A stretch of DNA of 64,000 nt from Gammaproteobacteria bacterium (lineage in GTDB: Bacteria; Pseudomonadota; Gammaproteobacteria; HK1), in assembly GCA_012103455.1 (NCBI GenBank), contig WLWT01000001.1:978001-1042000 (forward strand). The letters are read 5' to 3'. Position numbers and translations under genes: made by a program. The notes under the pieces were generated by a model. The model saw only the letters and a list, made by a program, of their open reading frames with translations. It was not told where the DNA came from and made no database searches. Positions within the stretch are counted from its first letter, which is position 1. Each line of letters opens with the position of its first letter. Shown piece by piece: positions 28,277 to 34,631 of this stretch.

Positions 28277-29050
28277 TCAGCTTCCATCATTCTTCCCAAT
28301 TCGCTTCCTTATGCATGAATCAAAGGAAACGATGAGCGCTCGGTAAAAGCCTAGAGCCTCAAAGCACTCTTCGTAGCTGACAGATTCGAATCCTTCGGCT
28401 CCGTGTGCGATTCCGTTCCGCATTCTTAGATACATTTTCAAACGTTCTTCAATTAGCTTCTCTGTCTCTTTCTGTGCTTTCGCACCCAAGACACCCCGAA
28501 TCTCCTTCTCTCGGGAAACTGCGGTCCATATGTCCCGAATATCAACCTTGTTGAAGGTTGCATCAATGGATTGGTGTGTACATTGACCGACAAACGCTGA
28601 CGCTGCCGCCTTGTTCAGCTTTGTCTCTTGGTCGTCAGTGAAACATGTAGCAATGTTTCGCGCCATCTCCTGAAAGTCCAGCTTTCGTTCTCCCACGCCG
28701 TCATAGACCAGACAGAATCCTCGTCCGGTGAAGTACAAATTGCTATTTTTGACCGCGACCGGGAGCACTTGGCCGTTGTTTTCATGCCAATGCAGAACAT
28801 CCTCCACGGCCTTTCTAATATATTGTTCAAACAGGGCATTAGATTGAACAATCAAGCCGCGCAGAACAGTCTGATTATCGTGCTTTTCTTTTAGTGCTCG
28901 GGCATCTGAGCACACTTTCCTGGCACGATCCGACAGCGATTCATAGCGGAGATACTCATTCGGATGCTTGAGGACGATTTCTTCCGCAAAGCGCAAGAAA
29001 TTCGCCGTGTGCTCTAGTTCGTCCATTGCACTGAGTATTACTTGCGGCAT
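28277..29050 (-). CDS. HEPN-domain protein (MAE_28990/MAE_18760-like)
   Basis: 257 residues, mainly helical. The C-terminal RMRNGIAHGAEG contains the HEPN R-x4-H motif (Arg211, His216) of metal-independent RNases. Segments QSNALFEQYIRKAVEDVLHWHE and TFNKVDIRDIWTAVSREKEI match the MAE_28990/MAE_18760 HEPN group as I remember it. It starts next to the stop of the DUF262 gene upstream, so the two are translationally coupled. The pairing suggests an antiviral or abortive-infection pair in which the DUF262 protein senses and the HEPN protein cuts RNA; that split of roles is inferred. G+C is lower than in the surrounding core genes. Confidence 0.83.
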   Translation of the reverse strand: MPQVILSAMDELEHTANFLRFAEEIVLKHPNEYLRYESLSDRARKVCSDARALKEKHDNQTVLRGLIVQSNALFEQYIRKAVEDVLHWHENNGQVLPVAVKNSNLYFTGRGFCLVYDGVGERKLDFQEMARNIATCFTDDQETKLNKAAASAFVGQCTHQSIDATFNKVDIRDIWTAVSREKEIRGVLGAKAQKETEKLIEERLKMYLRMRNGIAHGAEGFESVSYEECFEALGFYRALIVSFDSCIRKRIGKNDGS

Positions 29051-29051
29051 C

Positions 29052-30323
29052 TTAGTCCACTTCGATTATGGCGTCTTTAAGACTGGCATCCACTAGGTCG
29101 ATCCGATTGGCTATGTGTTCTGCCGTGTTGCCTCGCCCAACGAGAATCTCGTAGGCGTTCGGGTCATTTAGCAATTGGTCCACTGCCTTTCGAACAAAGG
29201 AAGCGTTCTCCAAGAGTTTGTCCCTTTCCTCCATATTGATAGAGAGGGCAATCAGGATTGCATCGAAAAGAGGTTTCGAAAGTAGGCGCTTCCCGGACAA
29301 ATTCCCGGGCAGTCTAAATGCATCGTCTCCGAATAGATCGACAGAGAGTTCCATTGCAGAGAGAAAGTCTTCTTTAAATTCTTCAATCTGTTTTTCGTCC
29401 ATCTTCTTATACCGATTCATGCATTCATCAAGTATTCGCCTAGTGGAACCTCTTAACCTATCCCGTTCTCTGAATGCGAAGAACCGGAGCACTAGCTGAC
29501 AATCATCCATGCTTCGATACAGTAAGTTTGTTTCCAACTCGGCGCTGACGATCCCATCTTCGTCAATGTTCTCGTCATGACTCGGAATCGCCCAAGCGTT
29601 CGTGAAATTTTCGTCGCCGCTCAGTTCAATGATGAGGTCATTCATGTCGCCGGAGTAAAGGCAGTTTCGAAGTTCTTGGGCGTTAAGCCTGACTCCACCT
29701 GTGTTCAGGCGATTGAATACCAGCGCCCGAATGTCCTCAGCGGCCTCGCCTTCACCGGGGTTGTCGAACACGAGAATGTTGGAGGATATCTTTGCTCGCT
29801 CTAATCCTCTGCTCACCTTGCTCGGCAGAGTGGAGTACCGCTTGCCGTTTAATGCAGGCCACGTTTGCAGTCCTGACAATCGAAACTCGTTATTAAAGAA
29901 CTCCATAATTGCGTTTAGCCTTTGTTGTCCATCCATGACCTCGTATCGACCAATACTGCTTTCGTACAAATAGATCGGCGGAACCGGCGCGTTCATCAAG
30001 AATGACTCGATCAAGGCAGACTGCTTAGTGCGATTCCAGCGGTGGCGTCGTTGATAGTGCGGGCGTGGGATTATCCACTTTTCCCTCTTCACCAGATCCC
30101 GGACTTGCGGGAGCATGAAGTCGTTGCGCTCCTGGATTAGCCGGAATCGGCCTTTTTCATAGAGGCTGTTTAGCTGTCCGTCAGAGAGACCCTTGTCGCT
30201 AAAGCTGATTTCGTCGGCTGCGTATTCTTCATCATCATCGTCTTTGTCATATTCCATGTCTGAATTAGTCATTGGGGGCATTTCCAAGTTTTCTGCATTG
30301 GGTGATGCTAACTTTCTGCTCAT
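29052..30323 (-). CDS. DUF262 domain protein (GmrS-like N-terminal domain)
   Basis: 423 residues. The DUF262 core is plain: IIPRPHYQRRHRWNRTKQSALIESFLMNAPVPPIYLYES, YEVMDGQQRLNAIMEFFNNEF with the DGQQR motif, VFNRLNTGGVRLNAQELRNCLYSG. The first 45 residues are acidic and disordered (DKDDDDEEYAADE). There is no DUF1524 HNH domain, so it is not a full GmrSD enzyme; the nuclease role may fall to the adjacent HEPN protein. DUF262 proteins are ParB-like NTPase folds found in defence genes. Lies inside the tRNA-Arg island. Confidence 0.88.
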   Translation of the reverse strand: MSRKLASPNAENLEMPPMTNSDMEYDKDDDDEEYAADEISFSDKGLSDGQLNSLYEKGRFRLIQERNDFMLPQVRDLVKREKWIIPRPHYQRRHRWNRTKQSALIESFLMNAPVPPIYLYESSIGRYEVMDGQQRLNAIMEFFNNEFRLSGLQTWPALNGKRYSTLPSKVSRGLERAKISSNILVFDNPGEGEAAEDIRALVFNRLNTGGVRLNAQELRNCLYSGDMNDLIIELSGDENFTNAWAIPSHDENIDEDGIVSAELETNLLYRSMDDCQLVLRFFAFRERDRLRGSTRRILDECMNRYKKMDEKQIEEFKEDFLSAMELSVDLFGDDAFRLPGNLSGKRLLSKPLFDAILIALSINMEERDKLLENASFVRKAVDQLLNDPNAYEILVGRGNTAEHIANRIDLVDASLKDAIIEVD

Positions 30324-30408
30324 TGGACTTGGATTCGCGACTCACCGATTCGCAGACGCTAGACAGTCCAATTGTGCAGGGTTAGGCCTAGGTTTACGAA
30401 AGCTTAGC

Positions 30409-31380
30409 CTAGTCATTCGGCCAGGTTTCAGGGTTCAAGTGCGTATATCGCTTTAGCATAGAAAGGTCGCGGTGTCCGCTGATTGCAGACACTTCCATGA
30501 TGTTGAAGCGTCGTTCGAAGAATCGGGAGATTGCCTCATGCCTCAGATCATGGAGTCGCAGGTCGTGGAAACGCGCCCTTTGGCGTGCTCGATTGAACGC
30601 TTGGGTCACGCTGTCAGCCCTGATACCGGATATGAAGCCGTCCGGTTGTGGTGCGAGACCCTCGAACGCTCGGACTGCTCGGCTAGATAGGGGCACCAAC
30701 CGCCCGATCCCTGTTTTCGTGCCCGGCACTTTCAGCAAGCGGCGCTGCCGCTCCCAATTTCGGGATAGGACCATGGCAAGTTCGCCACGCCGCATCGCGG
30801 TTTCGACCGCAGCTATGACGAATGCTTGCACCACAGGAGTGTGTTTGAGTGCGGACAACAGTCGCTCTTCCTCACCGGGTTGGAGCCTCCTGTCTCGACC
30901 CTCGGGGGAGCTTGGGTTGTCGGACTGCGGGAATTCCTCTTGGGAGGGAGGACTCCCCAATCGAGATTGGCGTGTTGCAGTATCTGTCGGAGGATTCCAA
31001 GCTCGCGCACTACTGACTGCGGTCCAAGTGTTTTCAGCCGCTGGTCTCGATACTCAGCAAGCACTGTCGATGTTACTGCCGCGACCGATAGGTGTCCAAG
31101 ATGACAAGTGAGTGTGGTGATCCGGCTCAATTCTGTCCTCGCTCCCTTGTGCGTTGGCACCACTTCGTCACGGTAGCGCAACAATAGGTCTCGAAGAAGG
31201 GGTCTGTTCGGCGCGGGCGGGGTCAATGAACATCCCTTGCTCTACTTCCGTCTCGACGACCTGCTGTGCCCATGAGAGCGCGTCAACTTTTCGCGTAAAG
31301 GTCTTTGACATTGGACGGGATTTGCGGCGTCTCACCCGAACCTGCCACTTGCCGCCGCGTTTTCGTAAAGAAGCCATCAA
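30409..31380 (-). pseudogene. Tyrosine integrase, two frameshifts
   Basis: Three successive minus-strand frames join to make one phage-type integrase. The N-terminal arm-binding part is MASLRKRGGKWQVRVRRRKS; the core-binding part is PLLRDLLLRYRDEVVPTHKG, RILRQILQHA-like; the catalytic part is EERLLSALKHTPVVQAFVIAAVETAMRRGELAMV, LRLHDLRHEAISRFFERRF and GHRDLSMLKRYTHL. Catalytic Arg, HxxR, His and Tyr are all present. Frameshifts lie near 31205 and 30955. Its 5' end is repeated in inverted orientation at 27971-28189, and it probably integrated the DUF262/HEPN island into tRNA-Arg. Confidence 0.9.
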
Positions 31381-31879
31381 TCACGCTCATAGGTGTGGCG
31401 ATAGTGTGACAACTGGTACGTCGCAGGGCGCAAGAGTCTCGGTAGATGAGTCGGTAACCCATTGAAAGCGGTTTGTGTAGGCCCCGTTTCGGTGCTGTCA
31501 ACACCCTTGCGGGTAAGTGTGGACGCATTTCGCGGGCATGGGTGGCGATAGAGTGGTGAGTTCAACCAGTGACTAATGCTCTAGTCCGGCTTACAGAGTT
31601 CGGCGGTCCGTCGTGACTTATGGAATTCATCAATGCCCGCGCCGATGATGCGGTCGGTATAGGGCCGTAGTAGTTGAATCTGCGTCTGGAAGCGAATGAG
31701 CGCTTGGAGTTAGCTACATTGGTTCGAGCCGCAGAATCTGGTGAGGAATTCCAAAATACCACCTATCTCTGAAAAAATCCACTAAAACAATGGGTTATAG
31801 TGATGAAAATCACGGGCAACAGAACAATTTCATAGTGTTACTCCTCGTCTCCCGGATTTCCCAACGAGGGTAGCCGCCT
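31381..31879. other. Integrase-to-integrase spacer with inverted-repeat arm
   Basis: No gene is recognised in these 500 bases. The arm gtttgtgtaggccccgtttc plus ggtgctgtcaacaccct (31471-31507) is repeated in inverse at 32479-32513. The decamer caatgggtta, also near 27978 and 32524, occurs near 31788. These may be recombinase-binding or former attachment sequences. Confidence 0.5.
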
Positions 31880-32344
31880 ATGCCACTAGGTCGCCAAGCC
31901 AAGATATTGACCGCAAAGCAACAGAGCCTCCTGCTCCAGCACGTGACCGAGGGCCGTCATCCCGAGCGTGCTCGCGTCATTGCGCTGCTGTCATTCAAGG
32001 CGGGGTTACGTGCGAAGGAGATTGCCCTGCTGTCTTGGCTTATGGTGACCAACTCCGACAAACGAAACGGCAGGGTGGTGGTCTACAGCGAGCGAGGAAA
32101 GAGCATGACAGCGGCACGCATCGTCAATTGGTTCCCCCGGACCTATGCAACTATGGGCCTCGAAGGATGCTCATCGCACTCCGGTCGAAGAACCTTTGTC
32201 ACCGCCGCCGCTCGTAAGATCGCGCAAGCAGGCGGCAGTCTCCGTGATGTTCAGCAGCTCGCCGGGCATCGCGATCTCTCCACGACCCAGGCTTACATCG
32301 GGGGCAGCAGCGACGCAAAGAGACGCGTGATCGACCTACTCTAG
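31880..32344 (+). CDS. Short tyrosine recombinase with internal deletion
   Basis: 154 residues. It keeps the first catalytic Arg (KAGLRAKEIALLSW), the HxxR region (CSSHSGRRTFVTAAARK), the second His (QQLAGHRDLSTTQAYI) and the Tyr. Between EIALLSWLMVT and RVVVYSERG it lacks about 35-40 residues found in longer relatives, including the beta-hairpin with the catalytic Lys, so it is probably inactive or has altered activity. It points at the intact tRNA-Arg 250 bp downstream, as an integrase next to its attachment site would. Related proteins occur in alpha- and gammaproteobacterial islands. Confidence 0.82.
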   Translation: MPLGRQAKILTAKQQSLLLQHVTEGRHPERARVIALLSFKAGLRAKEIALLSWLMVTNSDKRNGRVVVYSERGKSMTAARIVNWFPRTYATMGLEGCSSHSGRRTFVTAAARKIAQAGGSLRDVQQLAGHRDLSTTQAYIGGSSDAKRRVIDLL

Positions 32345-32478
32345 ACGGACTCCATGCATTCCAGTGGTACCACTCCAGCTTCTCCCTATGGCGTAGAACT
32401 ACATGTCACACACTGCTCACAGCCAGCCCTTGCCGAGCACCGGCTCCGGGCGTAACGTGACATCTCGGTCAAAACTGA

Positions 32479-32513
32479 GGGTGTTGACAGCACCGAGACG
32501 AGGCCTACACAAA
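32479..32513 (-). repeat. Inverted repeat arm matching 31471-31507
   Basis: agggtgttgacagcaccgag-style sequence is the reverse complement of the arm upstream of the short recombinase, with a few mismatches. The two arms enclose the recombinase gene. Confidence 0.75.
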
Positions 32514-32590
32514 TATCCCTGAAAATCAATGGGTTAGCGCGAGTCACTGGCCTATCATGCTACAGGCGAGTATGCTGAATAGGTCTCCAT

Positions 32591-32667
32591 GCGCCCGTAG
32601 CTCAGTTGGATAGAGTGTCGGCCTCCGAAGCCGAAGGTCACAGGTTCGAATCCTGTCGGGCGCGCCA
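32591..32667 (+). tRNA. tRNA-Arg(CCG)
   Basis: The 77 bases fold as a full cloverleaf: acceptor gcgcccg/cgggcgc, D-arm with agttggata loop, anticodon arm tcggc-ctccgaa-gccga with anticodon CCG at 32625-32627, T-arm acagg-ttcgaat-cctgt, and encoded CCA. It reads codon CGG. Partial copies at 27883 (5' part) and 33343 (3' part) show that it has served as an integration target. Confidence 0.97.
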
Positions 32668-32809
32668 TTAAAATCAGACACTTACACTATCTTCCTGGGG
32701 ACTGGTTCTCGGGGTCTTGGACAGCTCATATCCACGCTCAACAGCCAGATCGCCGGCGAGACGACAACGTGCGCGCTCGTGTAAGAATAAGGCGAGTCCA
32801 AGCTTACTC

Positions 32810-33313
32810 CTAACGAATAGGCCAAGCGCGCAAAGCAAGCTTCGCCAAAGCCTTTTGCCGGCTTTGGATTGCCTCGATTGTCCAGTCAGCAAGCTCTCCA
32901 ATTTGGCTGGTAGTCAAATAAGGTGATTGCTGAAACACTGCTGCCTTCTCTTCGCAAGAGGCACTCTTCAATGCACAGTTGTCACTTGCTCTTAGTAGCG
33001 CTTGGTTACCCAGGCGATTGCAAAAATTTCACATCTCTTCCCCATCAAATCCCGGCCAATTACCTGCGGGCTTTTGCGGCAGTACGTGCTCCGAATTCAC
33101 CACGGATTGATCGGCCGTCGGCATATACCACGGCTCGGCTTCCTCCTTCGCTGCCATCTCCAATGAACGTAGTAAATATCGTGCCAGTTGCGCTTTGGAT
33201 ACCCGAGCAATTTCGAAGGCCTCCACAAACTGTCCATCTGATGGTGTGATCTGCCTCAGCGTGGTAGAAAGTTCTTTAGCACTCGTCAACTCTTCATCAA
33301 AGACGCTCGGCAT
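32810..33313 (-). pseudogene. GmrSD-type DUF262/DUF1524 protein, C-terminal relic
   Basis: Only the C-terminal third survives. ARVSKAQLARYLLRSLEMAAKEEAEPWYMP is followed by the HNH-type VVNSEHVLPQKPAGNWPGF. An in-frame TGA comes just after GEEM, and then the same frame continues with RLGNQALLRASDNCALKSAS, SPYLTTSQIGELADWTIEAI and ALAKLALRAWPIR up to the stop at 32810. This is the DUF1524 ending of GmrSD-like modification-dependent endonucleases, by family memory. The 5' truncation lies about 30 bp from the tRNA 3'-end copy, so the gene was cut at the attachment site. Confidence 0.82.
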
Positions 33314-33342
33314 CCGCTCCTACACTACCCTAGCAACACTTA

Positions 33343-33371
33343 CAGATTCGAATCCTGTCGGGCGCGCATTC
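33343..33371 (+). repeat. Copy of tRNA-Arg 3' end (candidate att site)
   Basis: acagattcgaatcctgtcgg followed by gcgcgc matches the T-arm and 3' acceptor of the tRNA at 32641-32666 with one substitution and one missing base. It lies 675 bp past the intact tRNA and marks the far end of a second, mostly deleted, integrated element. Confidence 0.88.
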
Positions 33372-33377
33372 GATTAA

Positions 33378-33519
33378 GGGCACCTCTAACAAATGCACTT
33401 TTTCCGCGATTGCGGCGTCAGCTCCGTGCTCGAATCCTCAGGTATCACCTATACACTGCGGTTCTGCGTGCGGTGCTTCTTTGCACTCACGAAAAAATGA
33501 CTATTTTTAGCAGGTGCCC
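33378..33519 (+). mobile_element. MITE copy B (142 bp)
   Basis: Same element as copy A, with ends gggcacctctaacaaa / ttttagcaggtgccc. No matching 4-bp target duplication is seen (ttaa left, ttgg right), so one flank may have been rearranged. It inserts just after the tRNA 3'-end copy and ends 19 bp before an isolated CRISPR repeat. Confidence 0.9.
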
Positions 33520-33538
33520 TTGGGCCGGTTGCCCAACC

Positions 33539-33567
33539 GCGTTCCCCGCAGGTGCGGGGATGAACCG
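33539..33567 (+). CRISPR. Isolated type I-E CRISPR repeat
   Basis: 29 bp: gcgttccccgcaggtgcggg then gatgaaccg, differing at one position from the common I-E consensus. No second repeat follows at a spacing of about 61 bp. It is upstream of cas3 and separated from it by a small gene, a MITE and a degenerate repeat. Confidence 0.88.
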
Positions 33568-33594
33568 TATGTGATAGAGTCCAACAGGCTGAAT

Positions 33595-33620
33595 GGTTAT
33601 ATTTAGCATTATTTATAACC
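33595..33620. promoter_or_regulatory. Palindrome upstream of the 33645 gene
   Basis: ggttata and tataacc form 7-bp inverted arms separated by 12 bp, 25 bp before the start codon. It could be an operator or part of an AT-rich promoter. A ribosome-binding site (agagga, 33630-33635) follows. Confidence 0.45.
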
Positions 33621-33644
33621 TAGACAACTAGAGGAAATACTAAA

Positions 33645-34091
33645 ATGGAAAATGCAATCATAAGAAAGTGGAGTGATCAGAGCTATCCTGGATTCAATGA
33701 ACTCAAAAATTATATTGAATCTTGCGATGTAGTCTCATACAAAAATGATGGAGTACATAGAAACGACGGGGATAGTTGTATATGGTTCAAAGATGCTAGT
33801 AGCGGAAGAGCGCAAGCAGATATGGAATATATTTTAAACGTTCCTAAGTTCCGGCACTTCCACAATCTAATGCCGGCGGGAACGGATCCATGCGTCGCTT
33901 TTTGCCAACTGATGGTACTCAGATACCGTTCGCAACTTAATCTTAACAACGAATCCGGCACTTACTTAATTCGTTTTCACGTCTGGAAGAATGTATATAC
34001 GAGCAAAAACGAAGGACAGGCGGTGCAACAGGTTAATTTCAGTTACTCAGCTAGTAGTAAGGAATACTGTAATGAGATTATTTGTCTATAA
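33645..34091 (+). CDS. Unknown low-G+C protein between CRISPR relics
   Basis: 148 residues, no family recognised. It is soluble, rich in Asn, Tyr, Ser and Cys, without a signal peptide or membrane segment. A good RBS lies 10 bp upstream and a terminator downstream at 34136, so it is a complete single-gene unit. Base composition is far more AT-rich than its neighbours, pointing to recent transfer. Its position between an orphan I-E repeat and cas3, with a MITE on each side, is unusual. A small acquired gene in a CRISPR locus could be phage-derived, but nothing in the sequence shows a function. Confidence 0.7.
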   Translation: MENAIIRKWSDQSYPGFNELKNYIESCDVVSYKNDGVHRNDGDSCIWFKDASSGRAQADMEYILNVPKFRHFHNLMPAGTDPCVAFCQLMVLRYRSQLNLNNESGTYLIRFHVWKNVYTSKNEGQAVQQVNFSYSASSKEYCNEIICL

Positions 34092-34135
34092 TCAAAGCCT
34101 CAGTAAATTGAGATAACCATACATTAAATAAAGAT

Positions 34136-34169
34136 CCTCGTAGCCTATCTTGGTTACGGGGGTTTTTTA
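34136..34169 (+). terminator. Rho-independent terminator after the 33645 gene
   Basis: cctcgtagcc and ggttacgggg pair into a 10-bp stem with G-T pairs and a 6-base loop, followed by tttttt. Confidence 0.8.
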
Positions 34170-34184
34170 TTGGAGAGCACCGAA

Positions 34185-34325
34185 GAGCACCTGCTAAAAA
34201 TAGTCATTGTTTCGTGAGTGCAAGGAAGCACCGCGCGCGCAACCGCAGTGTATAGGCCATACCTGAGAATTGGAGCACGGCGCTGACGCCGCCATCGCGG
34301 AAAAAGTGCATTTCTAGAGGTACCC
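34185..34325 (-). mobile_element. MITE copy C (141 bp, inverted)
   Basis: Reverse orientation to copies A and B, with degenerate ends (gagcacctgctaaaaa / tctagaggtaccc) and no clear target duplication. Copies B and C enclose the orphan CRISPR repeat and the unknown gene, giving a 950-bp composite flanked by inverted MITEs. Confidence 0.88.
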
Positions 34326-34519
34326 ACATTCCTTTTATGCTGAGCCCCCACCATGCGCAGCGGCTCTTGCTGTTGCACTGTATCGAACTGCCCGGTGTGC
34401 AATCCTCATCCAATGACCAATCCATCGTTGCAGCGCATCAGTTTGTGCCGGCCAATCGGCGTAGCCGTGCGCAATTAAGGATAAATCGCGCCAGGCCGCC
34501 GGCCGTTCCAGCCGCAATC

Positions 34520-34548
34520 AATGTTCCCCGCAGGCACGGGATTCACTG
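34520..34548 (+). CRISPR. Degenerate CRISPR repeat
   Basis: aatgttccccgcaggcacgg-gattcactg keeps the 5' half and stem of the I-E repeat but has diverged at the 3' end, as terminal repeats often do. It lies 84 bp upstream of cas3. By itself it could be chance; the nearby clean repeat and cas3 make a relic more likely. Confidence 0.5.
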
Positions 34549-34631
34549 TTTCTTCAAATACGCTTGTTGCCACCCAGGAACAAATGTAGTCACCATGGGG
34601 CCGATCAATCCTGCGGACGGAGGCGGTTCAA

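Noticed and set aside
30497..31111. A 204-residue plus-strand frame
   Set aside because: It is the shadow of the frameshifted integrase on the other strand.
34335..34517. A 60-residue minus-strand frame upstream of cas3
   Set aside because: It looks protein-like in places but I recognise nothing, and it overlaps probable array-leader sequence.
34520..34548. Treating this sequence and the 33539 repeat as one array
   Set aside because: They are almost 1 kb apart with a gene, a terminator and a MITE between; each is listed separately.
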